A stretch of 64,000 nucleotides of DNA from DATFCK01 sp045809745. Its GTDB lineage: Bacteria > Verrucomicrobiota > Verrucomicrobiia > Chthoniobacterales > UBA10450. Shown here piece after piece: positions 40,651-49,222 of this stretch. The translations under genes and the position numbers were made by a program. The notes beneath the pieces are model-generated. The model did not search any database, was not told the origin of the DNA, and worked only from the letters and a program-made list of their open reading frames with translations. How positions within the stretch are numbered: position 1 is the first letter of the stretch; the number at the start of each line of letters is the position of its first letter. The DNA lies in contig JBJMXE010000091.1 of assembly GCA_045809745.1 (NCBI GenBank), positions 3,039 through 67,038 on the forward strand. Reading direction: 5' to 3'.

Positions 40651-43600
40651 CTACGGATAGGCTATTCGGTAAAATCGCTTCTGCGGGTTTGGCGGATTCG
40701 AATCGTTGAACGGAAAAGCTCCGTTGGAATCGGCGGTTGGTGACCCGATGGTGTTGAAGCTGTTAGGCACAGTCAGGTCATCGGTGGCTTCGATTCGGTT
40801 CACCGCATTGGCTACACCCAGGCAGTTTAACGACACTCCGGACCCCAACGGGGTGATTGACGTAATCCGCAGGTCGACGGGCAGAGAAGTCGGCAGCGGC
40901 CAAACGTAAGCGCCGCGGCTGCGGGTCCACACCGAAAGCGTGGTTGAGCCGCGATCGATCTGGATATCCCAGATCATGGCGTGCGGCAGACCATTCTCGA
41001 ACCGCTGCCATACTGGTGACGCAGCATTGATGTTGTTGGTGTAGTACAAACCCCAATCGGTGCCGGCGAACACCTGTTGCGGAACGTTCGGATTCACAAT
41101 AACGGAATCAACCGGAACGTTAGGGAGATTGCCGGTCTTATTCTGCCACGTCGGCGCCGCGCAGTTGGCGTTGCAAACGACCTGATAAACGTGGCCGGGA
41201 GTTGTCGGCGTATTCTCATTGAAGCCTCCCACCGCGGCATAGCCGACCGGAGTCGCGGCAGCGGCGACCGAGGGATCGAGCGCTATACCAAGAATCGGAC
41301 GGTTAGGCAGCACGGTGTTGTTATTCGTGAGGTTTATCCAGTTCGCCTGGCTGGGAGATCCGGTGCCGAGGTTAAATCCGATCCACACGTTGCCGTCGTT
41401 TGTTCCGGCCATGGCAACCGAGTGATATTTCGGAGAGTATTTAACCTGATTGATATGCGACCGGTCGCTCAGGCTTTGCTTGGTCATGTTCTGGGTCGAC
41501 GGGTTGTTGGTCACGTACCAGCTATTACCGTTCATGTTGCTGATCCCGCCCGAGGTCGTTTCCCAGACCCGAGTGGTACCGACAATGAGCTGTCCACAAC
41601 CGCCGGGGACGCCGGCGGCCGCGCAGTCGTCGCCGTTAGGTATCCCGCCGTGAAACAAATCATAAGGAAGAATGAATGATTGGGTGTCGGTCGCCCAGCG
41701 GCCTTTGACGTTCGTCCAAGTCGCACCCGAAGCAGTACAATTGCTGACACAACGGCTGATGCCGCCACTGTTGTTCCCTTGGAAGAATCGAAGGCTTGTG
41801 CCGGTGCCTACGGGATCAATCCGGCTGTAGAAACCATCGCCTCCGAGTCCGGTTTGCCACTGAATCGGTCCTGTAGGCGTGCCGGAAAACATTACCGAAC
41901 TCGCGCCGTTGTCCTGCGCACCGCCACTGGCCTGGGGCGTCGCCGAAGTCGCAAAATTGCCGCTGATATCACCCGAATAAAACTCAATCGTGTTCAGCCC
42001 GGTATCCATATTGAACCAGGTTGGATCCGTGGCTGCCGTGGCCAGGTTCGCCATTGTCGTTCCATGAATACCGCCGTCATTTCCGACGAGCAGAATGCTG
42101 GAGGAGCCGGGAACGAAGGCGAGGGCATGCTGATCTACGTGCACACCGTTGTTTTTTGCCGCATACCCGCAGGTGATATCGTTCCACGGAAGAGTCGAAG
42201 TAGCGACGTTGCTTCCGTCCCAAAACCAAATCTCGAACGTATCGAAAAATGCGCGGTTAGGGTTATTCGGATCCACGGCCACACCCTGATCGTACCAGTT
42301 TTGCGAGTAATCGCCCGCACCGCCCTGGCAATCGGTTAGGGAACTGCCGGGCGATCCGGGAATTTGGGTCCAGTTGGCGCCTCCATCAATGGAGCGGTAG
42401 GCGCCAAGCTGGCACCCGGGCGCGTTGCCGCAGCTCGATTGCGGGGCGATCGCCTGCAACTGGGCGTAGATGTAATTCGGATTGCTGGGCGCGACGGCAA
42501 TATCGATGCGCCCAACCTGATTGCCCACAGCTGCGCCTCCATATGGAGTGCCGCTGGTGGCGTGCAAGCCTGTCCAACCGTTGTTATCCGTGGCGATTGG
42601 AGCGAAGTCGCCGGGACAGCCGCTGGCTGGGATGGTGCCTTTGTAAATTCCATTCGCGCCGTTGAGGTTCAGGTTGTACTGAACGGCCGTCGAGTAACCG
42701 CGAACGCCGACCGCGGCGATGACGCGTGTACTGCTGCCGTCATCCACCAAGGCTAGACCGGTGATGTCCTGTCGCTGGGTGTTGAAATTATCGGTTGTGC
42801 ACGGGCCGGCCCAATTTGTGCCGCCGTCGTAGGAGAAGTACAGACCGGTTTTCGTGCCCGCGACGACGTTGTTGCTATTTCTGGGATCGACTCGCACTTT
42901 GCCTACCGATTGGTATTGCGGGAACTGACCTGCAGGTTGTGCGAGCGCCGGCCCAAACACATCTGCACCGAGCAATATCCAGCTCGCTCCGGCGTCAGTG
43001 GACTTCAGAATGCCCTGGCTACCCATCGAAAACGTGCCGAAGTTGAGGTCACCCGTTCCGGCATAGATGGTGTTGTGATTATTGGGGTCGATCGTTAGGG
43101 TGTCGATGCTGATTGTTGCCAGAAGTGGGTCGTCCGTTACCGCAGTCCAGTTGGTGGTGGTGCTGCAACAGTTAGTTGTCTTCCACACACCACCGCCGTC
43201 CGATCCCAGGTAGGCAACAATAGTGCCATTGCTAGTGGTGGTCGGATCGACCACAATGTCGTTAACGCGGCCGGCCGTGGTAGTGTAATCGTAGCACCCG
43301 GTGCAGCCGGTCATGCGCAACGGTTGCGGGCCGAGGGCAGTGAAAGCATTCGGGTTGAGACCGGCCGTCGCCGCCGGACTGGCCGCTACGTTGGCCCTCG
43401 ATCCTTTCACGTTGGATCTGGAAGTGCCAAACGGCACGCCGCGCCGGATGGCCCCATCTTGAAGGGCGGCACTCCGCAGCCATGAAGGATCAAACCGCCC
43501 GGTCGGATAGGTCAGGCGGTTATTCCATTCCTGTTCCAGCCGTTCCAGATCTTCGCCTTTTTCTCCGGCAACCGGCATGTCGCGGAAACGTTCTTCGGCG

Positions 43601-43749
43601 GGCGCACCCGAACTCTCGCCTGGCATCTGTGGCCGGGAAACCCCTACCACACTGGCGTAGGCGAGGAATGCACCCGCGGAACACAGGGTAACGGCCGCGA
43701 CGAGCCTTGGGGTGACAAAACCAGCCGTAGGCATAGCGATCTTAGACAT
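40651..43749 (-). CDS. Large secreted BNR/Asp-box propeller protein
   Basis: The product has 1032 residues. It begins MSKIAMPTAGFVTPRLVAAVTLCSAGAFLAYA (a signal sequence), then a Pro/Glu-rich leader and propeller repeats with Asp boxes such as KSTDAGASW, FSYDGGTNW and RSIDGGANW, each paired with a V-x-P-x-N-x-N segment (IDPNNHNTIYAG, VDPNNPNRAF). Cysteine pairs (CTGC, NCCS) suggest disulfides. The end (GVSLNCLGVANAVNRIEATDDL to RFYRIAYP) is the same type of C-terminal domain as in the beta-helix and DUF642 proteins here. It is a second, unlinked relative of the protein at 19351-22476; the binding target is unknown. The ATG at 43749 precedes the signal sequence. Confidence 0.78.
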   Translation of the reverse strand: MSKIAMPTAGFVTPRLVAAVTLCSAGAFLAYASVVGVSRPQMPGESSGAPAEERFRDMPVAGEKGEDLERLEQEWNNRLTYPTGRFDPSWLRSAALQDGAIRRGVPFGTSRSNVKGSRANVAASPAATAGLNPNAFTALGPQPLRMTGCTGCYDYTTTAGRVNDIVVDPTTTSNGTIVAYLGSDGGGVWKTTNCCSTTTNWTAVTDDPLLATISIDTLTIDPNNHNTIYAGTGDLNFGTFSMGSQGILKSTDAGASWILLGADVFGPALAQPAGQFPQYQSVGKVRVDPRNSNNVVAGTKTGLYFSYDGGTNWAGPCTTDNFNTQRQDITGLALVDDGSSTRVIAAVGVRGYSTAVQYNLNLNGANGIYKGTIPASGCPGDFAPIATDNNGWTGLHATSGTPYGGAAVGNQVGRIDIAVAPSNPNYIYAQLQAIAPQSSCGNAPGCQLGAYRSIDGGANWTQIPGSPGSSLTDCQGGAGDYSQNWYDQGVAVDPNNPNRAFFDTFEIWFWDGSNVATSTLPWNDITCGYAAKNNGVHVDQHALAFVPGSSSILLVGNDGGIHGTTMANLATAATDPTWFNMDTGLNTIEFYSGDISGNFATSATPQASGGAQDNGASSVMFSGTPTGPIQWQTGLGGDGFYSRIDPVGTGTSLRFFQGNNSGGISRCVSNCTASGATWTNVKGRWATDTQSFILPYDLFHGGIPNGDDCAAAGVPGGCGQLIVGTTRVWETTSGGISNMNGNSWYVTNNPSTQNMTKQSLSDRSHINQVKYSPKYHSVAMAGTNDGNVWIGFNLGTGSPSQANWINLTNNNTVLPNRPILGIALDPSVAAAATPVGYAAVGGFNENTPTTPGHVYQVVCNANCAAPTWQNKTGNLPNVPVDSVIVNPNVPQQVFAGTDWGLYYTNNINAASPVWQRFENGLPHAMIWDIQIDRGSTTLSVWTRSRGAYVWPLPTSLPVDLRITSITPLGSGVSLNCLGVANAVNRIEATDDLTVPNSFNTIGSPTADSNGAFPFNDSNPPNPQKRFYRIAYP

Positions 43750-43797
43750 AGAGCAGGGGAATAGGGGGACAGTTCTTCTGGGAAGAACGAACAAAGT

Positions 43798-43986
43798 TTA
43801 TCGCAGGTCAGTAACCGATGTGCCAGTGAATTCGTCCAGATTATTTGCCATTGGCCGCCCGTCCGTAGGCGAGCTGACCGGCGGCGGTGTGGCGCCACTG
43901 ACATAAAACGGTGAAACACGGTCGGTGGTATTGAAATCGTCGCCCCAACTTACGTTCGTGAGGTTGCCGAGAGGATCAGGCTGCAA
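43798..43986 (-). CDS. Doubtful small ORF after the DDAH gene
   Basis: A 62-codon frame overlaps the end of the DDAH gene by 37 bases. The peptide (LGNLTNVSWGDDFNTTDR, PPPVSSPTDGRPMANN) has a natural-looking composition but no signal, helix or family I know. It could be chance, or a decayed remnant of a longer protein. I list it only because the stretch 43750-43949 is otherwise empty. Confidence 0.2.
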   Translation of the reverse strand: MQPDPLGNLTNVSWGDDFNTTDRVSPFYVSGATPPPVSSPTDGRPMANNLDEFTGTSVTDLR

Positions 43987-44729
43987 CAGGTCACTCCGGC
44001 CTCGGCTTTCTGCAATTCAGATACGTCAACGGTCCGGATTGAGAAACCTTTCTGCTCCAAGCGCTCGGCTGTGTCGGGAAACGATTTCGCGATGATAATC
44101 GTGCCGTTCAGCGAAAGAACATTGGCCGCGGCGCTTTCTGTGTGGGGAACTTCCAACGACTGAAACTCTGCAAACGCTGAGCCGGCCAGCCACGAGCGGT
44201 TAATTAAAACCGTGCTGTCGCCAACGTATGAAACCGCACTCTTCAGGTGCAGGACGTGTCGGAGTCGAACGGCGTCGACCGCGTAGCCATATTTTTGCAG
44301 GATACTTCGAAGCTGAATAAATCCGGCTTCGTTTGTGCGATTCGACAAACCCACAAAGACTCGCTTGCCCGCGCGCAACACATCACCGCCATCCAGCGTC
44401 GCAGGAGCATGCAAGTATTCGAGCTCTCGATATGGACACAGCGCCGGAATGATCGTCTTGATTTCGTCCCGCCGTGACGCCGCTCCCATCACTGGGATCA
44501 CCGCAATCTCGTCGAACACGACGGCCGCATCTTCGACGAAAACGGAATCGGGAAACCCCGGCTCTGCCGGAAGTCTGACGACATGTGCCCCCAACTGCTC
44601 GAGGCACTGCCGATACGAGTTGTGTTGCGCGACTGCCTTCGCCAGGTCGATAGGCTTCCGCGAGCGAAACGAAAGCTCACAATTGTTGATGCTGGGACTG
44701 ACATCGCGGGTGATGGCAATTGTCGACAT
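43950..44729 (-). CDS. Dimethylarginine dimethylaminohydrolase-like amidinohydrolase
   Basis: The product has 259 residues and a five-bladed propeller pattern of the guanidino-group hydrolases. Key residues are present: E66-D67 in FVEDAAV, D113-G-G-D116 in TLDGGDVL, H161 in LHLKSAVSY, and the nucleophile C248 in GVTCCS. DDAH converts methylated arginines to citrulline and a methylamine; relatives are arginine deiminases and amidinotransferases. The length (about 255-260) and short loops fit DDAH best. It is divergent from the 2-hydroxyacid oxidase gene with only 28 bases between starts, so the two probably share a compact promoter region. Confidence 0.82.
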   Translation of the reverse strand: MSTIAITRDVSPSINNCELSFRSRKPIDLAKAVAQHNSYRQCLEQLGAHVVRLPAEPGFPDSVFVEDAAVVFDEIAVIPVMGAASRRDEIKTIIPALCPYRELEYLHAPATLDGGDVLRAGKRVFVGLSNRTNEAGFIQLRSILQKYGYAVDAVRLRHVLHLKSAVSYVGDSTVLINRSWLAGSAFAEFQSLEVPHTESAAANVLSLNGTIIIAKSFPDTAERLEQKGFSIRTVDVSELQKAEAGVTCCSLILSATSRT

Positions 44730-44757
44730 TCGTCATTAGACTATTACGCCGGAGGCA

Positions 44758-45837
44758 ATGAAAACGCAGCATCTGTTGAACGTGAGCGATTACGCGCTCG
44801 CCGCTCGTGAAATTCTCGAACCAGGCTGCCTGGATTATTACGAGGGCGGCGCGTTAGATGAAATTACGCTGCGCGAGAACACTGCCGGATGGCAGCGACT
44901 GCCGCTTTACTACCGAGTTCTCGCTGGGGTCCGCTCGAGGCAGCTCCAAACGACGGTTCTTGGTCGGCCGATTTCCATGCCCATCGCTGTCGCCCCAACC
45001 GCTTTTCATCGACTGGCATGTGATGGGGGCGAAATCGCAACCGCGAAAGCGGCAAAGGCTGCCGGCACTTTGTTCGTCCTCAGCTCGCTCTCGAACACCG
45101 CGATGGAGGCCGTGTTTGCGGAGGCGGGGAGTCCGCGCTGGTTCCAGCTCTATATATATAGGGATCGTGCTATCACGGCAGAGTTAGTGAAGCGGGCCGA
45201 AGCGGCTGGCGCGGAAGCCATCGTTCTCACGGTCGACGCGCCTGGTCTCGGCACTCGGGAGCGCGATACCCGGAATAGCTTTCGCTTATCGGACGGACTG
45301 CGAGTCGAAAATCTGAGTCCGCTCGGTAAAGGAGATGTGCCCGAAGTGGAAGGTTCCGGCCTTGCCGCCTACGTCCACGCAAATTTCAAAGCTGATCTCA
45401 GCTACGCGGACCTCGATTGGCTGTGTCATGTCACCTCTCTACCCGTAATCGTGAAAGGTGTGGTCCGCGGAGAGGATGCGATTCGATGCGTGGAGCATGG
45501 CGCGAAGGGAGTGGTAGTGTCGAATCACGGTGGACGTCAGCTTGATACTGCCGTCGCGACCTGCGAGGCGCTGCCCCACGTGACAGACGCTGTTGGATCG
45601 TCGTGCGAGATCTACGTCGACGGCGGAATCCGCCGGGGTAGCGATGTGTTAAAAGCGGTGGCGCTTGGCGCCCGCGCTGTTTTAGTCGGCCGACCGATTT
45701 TGTGGGGACTCTCGGTGGCGGGGGAGCAAGGCGCAGCACGCATTCTCGACATTCTCCGGCGGGAACTCGATGAAGCGATGTTACTCTGCGGATGCACGAC
45801 GTTAGGCGATATCACGCCATCCTTGCTCCGGCCGTGA
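44758..45837 (+). CDS. FMN-dependent 2-hydroxyacid oxidase/dehydrogenase
   Basis: The product has 359 residues and a complete TIM-barrel FMN enzyme: LNVSDYALAAREILEPGCLDYYEGGA opening, PIAVAPTAFHRLA, QLYIYRDR, LTVDAPGLGTRERD, the catalytic base H257 in SNHGGRQLD, and the phosphate-binding DGGIRRGSDVLKA followed by GRPILWGL. It oxidises a 2-hydroxyacid (glycolate, lactate or similar) to the 2-oxoacid. The length and YYEGGA pattern resemble glycolate/lactate oxidases that pass electrons to O2, but donor and acceptor cannot be fixed from sequence. A GGAGG site stands 4 bases before the ATG. Codons at 45151-45162 create a CTATATATATAG palindrome, probably by chance. Confidence 0.88.
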   Translation: MKTQHLLNVSDYALAAREILEPGCLDYYEGGALDEITLRENTAGWQRLPLYYRVLAGVRSRQLQTTVLGRPISMPIAVAPTAFHRLACDGGEIATAKAAKAAGTLFVLSSLSNTAMEAVFAEAGSPRWFQLYIYRDRAITAELVKRAEAAGAEAIVLTVDAPGLGTRERDTRNSFRLSDGLRVENLSPLGKGDVPEVEGSGLAAYVHANFKADLSYADLDWLCHVTSLPVIVKGVVRGEDAIRCVEHGAKGVVVSNHGGRQLDTAVATCEALPHVTDAVGSSCEIYVDGGIRRGSDVLKAVALGARAVLVGRPILWGLSVAGEQGAARILDILRRELDEAMLLCGCTTLGDITPSLLRP

Positions 45838-45864
45838 TTCTGTAGTCGCTGGTCAAACTGCGCC

Positions 45865-47076
45865 TTACACGGGCACCAGCGTCACGTGCACGATCTCCGC
45901 CGGGGCGTTCACCCGGAGCGGAAACCAGTTTCCAACGCCATTCGACACAATCAGAGTACTTTCTGCTCGGCGATACAGCCCGCTCCAATAGCGAAACATT
46001 GCCGGGCCGAACCCGTATCGCCGATTCAACATCAGTTGACCGCCGTGAGTATGGCCGGAGAGCGTCAGGGGAATTTTTGCATCGGCGGCAGCATCGAATG
46101 CGTGAGGATGATGGGCTAACAGCATCCGGAATACGTCGGGTTGAGATTGAGTTAATAATCGCTGCACCGCGGCGGTAATTTCATGGTCGCGATTCTGGCG
46201 CGTGCGCGTCCAACTTAAACCTAATAACTGTATCGGTACCCCGCGTATGGTGATCACGGCGGCTTCGTCGAGAAGGAAGGGAATACCCGAAGATTTCATG
46301 CGTCGCTCGAACTCTTCCGGATTTTCGATCAGGTCATGGTTCCCCTCGATCAGGTAAGCGCCGTATTTCCCATGCATTTGCCTAACCAGACCTATACCGG
46401 TATCGAGATCAGCCAGCGCGTCATTGATCAGATCGCCGGTCAACAAAACAAGATCAGCATTGAGATTGTTTGTAGCGTTAACGACATCGCGCAGCACGCG
46501 CCCGGACGTGAACCGACCAACATGGATGTCGCTGACCTGCGCGATTGTCAGTCCGTGTAAGTCGGGTGGCAGCTCGTGAACGGGGACAACGAAACGCCTG
46601 ATCCGGAAGTCAGTAAGTTGTTGCAGGGCGATTCCAGTCAGCCCGAGAGTTGCCAGGGGTGGAGCGATAGCGGCGGTGGCGGCGAGGAATTCCCGCCGGG
46701 TCCAGTGAGATTCCGGATTAGATATTGCCGGCTCGTGACTGCGCCGCCGGCGATGCATGATGATGCGCTCCAAATACGTCAGCAGCGCTGCTCCGCCGAC
46801 AAGGAGTAGGGCTGCGATGGAGATTGGCAGGACGATCATGTGCCAGATTAGCAACGCCGCAACCATCCATTTGGGCAGAAGCCGGTCCCATGCGCCCTGC
46901 GACAAGCGGCCTGAGATCAACCAGGCAAGCCCACCAATCTGAAAAACCATGAAAGCGGCGGTGACATAACGCCATGGCGTGGCGCGAGCGAAACGCCAGG
47001 AGGCCACCCACCAAAGCAGGTTCAATCCGACAATCGCCCCGATGATAATAAGGAAAAAGCTCACCCAGATCGTCAT
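45865..47076 (-). CDS. Membrane-bound calcineurin-like phosphoesterase
   Basis: The product has 403 residues. Three to four N-terminal membrane helices (about 1-115) are followed by a Tat-like segment (TRREFLAATAAIAPPLATLG), then the phosphoesterase domain: SDIHVG, TGDLIND, EGNHDLIEN, LAHHPHAF and LSGHTHGGQL, all metal ligands in place. This is the YkuE/LpxH-like layout, where the domain faces the periplasm. Substrates may be phospholipid or UDP-linked head groups. The start at 47076 is chosen because the 44 residues upstream are encoded by a repeat-like region. Unlike the Tat enzyme at 15826, it keeps the standard GNHD motif. Confidence 0.85.
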   Translation of the reverse strand: MTIWVSFFLIIIGAIVGLNLLWWVASWRFARATPWRYVTAAFMVFQIGGLAWLISGRLSQGAWDRLLPKWMVAALLIWHMIVLPISIAALLLVGGAALLTYLERIIMHRRRRSHEPAISNPESHWTRREFLAATAAIAPPLATLGLTGIALQQLTDFRIRRFVVPVHELPPDLHGLTIAQVSDIHVGRFTSGRVLRDVVNATNNLNADLVLLTGDLINDALADLDTGIGLVRQMHGKYGAYLIEGNHDLIENPEEFERRMKSSGIPFLLDEAAVITIRGVPIQLLGLSWTRTRQNRDHEITAAVQRLLTQSQPDVFRMLLAHHPHAFDAAADAKIPLTLSGHTHGGQLMLNRRYGFGPAMFRYWSGLYRRAESTLIVSNGVGNWFPLRVNAPAEIVHVTLVPV

Positions 47077-47207
47077 TCCCGGCGGCGACTCTTCTGCACC
47101 GCCAGACAGTATAATACGCCGTGAAGCTTCTTCGCGCCTGCCCGGGATTGTGGTCGGAGATGCGAAATCGCGGAGCAAGGGTATGGCGCGTGCTCCGTTG
47201 CCGCCCA

Positions 47208-47723
47208 ATGAATATTTCTATCATCACTAAATCCATCGTCTGCGTCACCGCGGTGTCGCTACTCGCCGCAGCGCCGGCTTTCTCCAAGACCGTGCAGCTG
47301 CCTAACGACGATTTCGCGATCGCCTCGATCGATTTCCCCGCCAGCTGGGAACCGGAAGAGATCAACAATGGAGTGGCCGCCGAAAGTCCGGACAAAGCGG
47401 TGTTTCTTTCAGCGGTGGCCGTCGGCAGCGACAAAGGTATGAATGCCGAGCTCGATGACACTTTCGACTTTCTCAAAGAACACAACGTGGAGTTGGACAA
47501 GAAGAGCAAGTCCGAGGGCAAGTTTAAGATTGGCGATCTGGAAGCCGAAGAGCTGACATTCCAGGGTAAAGATGAAGACGGTCCGGCCGCGGTCAGCATC
47601 GCGTTCGTCACCATCAAAGATAAAGTGGTCGTTCTGACCTACTGGGTTTCCACCGACAAGGAAAAGGAACATTCGGACGAAGTAGGCAAGATTCTCCGAA
47701 GCCTGAAGCCAGCGTCCAAGTAA
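47208..47723 (+). CDS. Secreted protein of unknown function
   Basis: The product has 171 residues. A signal peptide (MNISIITKSIVCVTAVSLLAAAPAFS) precedes one alpha+beta domain: IDFPASWEPEEI, AVFLSAVAVGS, ELDDTFDFLKEHNVEL, FKIGDLEAEELTFQGKDEDG, VVLTYWVSTDKEKEHSDEVGKILRSLKP. The order matches small bacterial domains of the PsbP/DUF1795 (LpqN-like) type that fold as a beta sheet with flanking helices. No binding site is evident. A good intrinsic terminator follows 28 bases after the stop. Confidence 0.65.
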   Translation: MNISIITKSIVCVTAVSLLAAAPAFSKTVQLPNDDFAIASIDFPASWEPEEINNGVAAESPDKAVFLSAVAVGSDKGMNAELDDTFDFLKEHNVELDKKSKSEGKFKIGDLEAEELTFQGKDEDGPAAVSIAFVTIKDKVVVLTYWVSTDKEKEHSDEVGKILRSLKPASK

Positions 47724-47751
47724 GTCGTTCGTTAACTTTCTAAGCTAATTT

Positions 47752-47783
47752 AGCGCGGATCGGAGAACCCGGTCCGCGCTTTT
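47752..47783 (+). terminator. Rho-independent terminator
   Basis: AGCGCGGATCGG (47752-47763) pairs with CCGGTCCGCGCT (47769-47780) through 12 positions including one G-T, loop AGAAC, followed directly by TTTTC. This is the cleanest intrinsic terminator in the window and ends the secreted-protein gene at 47723. Confidence 0.85.
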
Positions 47784-47811
47784 CGATTTGTGGGTCATCG
47801 ACATGCTCCAA

Positions 47812-47897
47812 CGGAGGGCAGAGCTCCTGCGGCGCCGCACCTTCCTTGTTTCGGCATGGACGGTCCCGAGTCATCGTAGCGGCGGTCTATGACCGCC
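47812..47897 (+). repeat. REP-like palindromes
   Basis: GGCAGAGCTCCTGCGGCGCC near 47816 resembles the GAGCTCCTGC elements at 40460-40530. GTAGC then GGCGGTC TAT GACCGCC (47881-47897) is a GTAG-type REP with a perfect 7-bp stem. Confidence 0.55.
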
Positions 47898-48005
47898 AAA
47901 TCTTGCCGCTCTGCTCGAGGCTGCGGCGTGACAGGGCGCCTCTCCGCTGATGTTTGCGTCGTAATCCACTTTCTTATGCGGGCGGTTCGGTTCATCGTAA
48001 TCTTT

Positions 48006-48353
48006 ATGTGCCGAAATATCAGAACCCTTCACAATTTCGCGCCACCAGCCACGACCGACGAGGTTCGGGCCAGTGCCTTGCAATTCGTTCGGAAAATCAG
48101 CGGATTTCATTCACCTGCAAAGCTGAACGAGGCCGTCTTCAATCACGCGGTGGATCACGTGGCCGCGGCGGCTCACGAACTTCTGGAGTCGCTCGTGACC
48201 AATGCGCCGCCGCGCGATCGCGACATTGAAGCGGCTAAAGCGCGAGCTCGCGCTGCCAAACGGTTTCACAGCAGCCGGACTGGTGTCACGGCAATGGCGC
48301 CGTTGAAACAGACATCCACATCAGCGCCAGGCGTCCGCTCCCGCAGGCGGTAA
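48006..48353 (+). CDS. DUF2277 protein with an unusual C-terminal extension
   Basis: The product has 115 residues. Residues 1-85 match DUF2277 closely: MCRNIRTLHNFAPPATTDE, ASALQFVRKISGF, VFNHAVDHVAAAAHELLESL, NAPPRDRDIEAAKARARAAKRF. Family members normally stop a few residues after AKRF. Here the frame continues another 30 residues to 48353, antisense to the last 88 bases of surE. The extension (Ser/Thr/Arg-rich) looks like the accidental reading of surE's complement, suggesting loss of the original stop. Function of the family is unknown. An in-frame start at 47889 exists but adds unlike sequence. Confidence 0.75.
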   Translation: MCRNIRTLHNFAPPATTDEVRASALQFVRKISGFHSPAKLNEAVFNHAVDHVAAAAHELLESLVTNAPPRDRDIEAAKARARAAKRFHSSRTGVTAMAPLKQTSTSAPGVRSRRR

Positions 48354-48955
48354 TCGCCGGCGAAGAATAGTCCGCTCTCCTCTTCGTGCCGGTAATTTAA
48401 TGGCAGCGGATTCGGATCCAGTTCGCACCACACGACCTCCGGATCAGATGTGTCCGGAGGCAGGTGCGGCAGATTGACGTTGTAGAACATTCCGGACTCG
48501 TTAGGGCGTCCGAAAATGTCGCGAAGGATTGGAGTTACCCATTTCGAAGCGCGATCCCAATCATAATCAGATCCAGCTTTGTAGTAATGCGATACGGCCA
48601 CGCCCGGCCAGCCATGAAGTACCGCTTCCCGCACTGCCGCCACCGTGCCGGAATAGTACATGTCAGCTCCGAGATTCGATCCATGGTTGATGCCACTCAG
48701 CACCCATTCCGCATCCGATACGACGCGCAGCAGGCCCAGTCTGGTGCAATCGGCAGGCGTACCGTGGATCGCGAATTCCGTTTCGCCGCGCTTTTCAATG
48801 CGGACGCCGTCCTTCCACGTGACGGCGTGGCTGACGCCTGATTGCGGGCCCGCGGGTGCGACGACAATCCCTTCACCGAAGGCCTTCGATGCTTTGACCA
48901 GCGCACGCAATCCCGCGGCGGCGATGCCATCGTCGTTCGTAATGAGAAATTTCAC
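48266..48955 (-). CDS. surE: 5'/3'-nucleotidase SurE
   Basis: The product has 229 residues. It begins with the family mark FLITNDDG, whose Asp pair binds the catalytic metal, and continues with VVAPAGPQSGVSHAVTW, GTPADCTRLGLL, VLSGINHGSNLGADMYYSGTVAAVREA and FYNVNLP. It removes phosphate from nucleoside monophosphates in stationary-phase and stress conditions. I prefer the GTG at 48953-48955, giving VKFLITNDDG at the very N-terminus as in other SurE proteins, with AAGGAG just upstream; an ATG at 48979 would add 8 residues. Its 3' end overlaps the DUF2277 frame tail to tail. Confidence 0.92.
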   Translation of the reverse strand: MKFLITNDDGIAAAGLRALVKASKAFGEGIVVAPAGPQSGVSHAVTWKDGVRIEKRGETEFAIHGTPADCTRLGLLRVVSDAEWVLSGINHGSNLGADMYYSGTVAAVREAVLHGWPGVAVSHYYKAGSDYDWDRASKWVTPILRDIFGRPNESGMFYNVNLPHLPPDTSDPEVVWCELDPNPLPLNYRHEEESGLFFAGDYRLRERTPGADVDVCFNGAIAVTPVRLL

Positions 48956-49050
48956 TTCGCTCCTTCCTAAAGGTCCCACTGTTCAGTGCTAAGCGGCGTT
49001 ACGCCAGCGAGCAATTCACTCGCTAGGCGAGATTCGGCAGACCCAATCTT

Positions 49051-49074
49051 TGTAGCGGCGGTCTCCGACCGTCA
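49051..49074 (+). repeat. GTAG-type REP
   Basis: TGTAGCGGCGGTCTCCGACC begins at 49051; GGCGGTC pairs with GACCGTC apart from one G-T. It lies between surE and the TetR gene. Confidence 0.55.
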
Positions 49075-49191
49075 CCGACTGGTTGGCGGCGTGGCTCGTT
49101 GTCATTTCGGCCTGATCTGCTCGCGGAACGCAGCGTGTTTTGCGAACCGCCCGCATAATTTGGCCGGGAACGCGCCCGAAAAAAACCCTTG

Positions 49192-49211
49192 ATTCATACA
49201 AACGTATGAAT
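49192..49211. promoter_or_regulatory. TetR-type operator
   Basis: ATTCATAC (49192-49199) and GTATGAAT (49204-49211) are perfect 8-bp inverted repeats with spacer AAAC. They end 11 bases before the GTG start of the TetR gene. Size and placement are typical of a TetR/AcrR operator covering the promoter, so the operon is probably autorepressed. The ATG inside the right arm is followed by a stop and cannot be the gene start. Confidence 0.8.
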
Positions 49212-49222
49212 TAATCTGCCGG

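Noticed and set aside
45148..45165. CTATATATATAG palindrome as a promoter
   Set aside because: It encodes the conserved LYIYRD segment of the hydroxyacid oxidase; no gene starts downstream.
46718..47617. Minus-strand frame of 299 codons at 46.7-47.6 kb
   Set aside because: It spans the start of one real gene and the whole of another on the opposite strand; the translation is Ser/Arg-rich and featureless.
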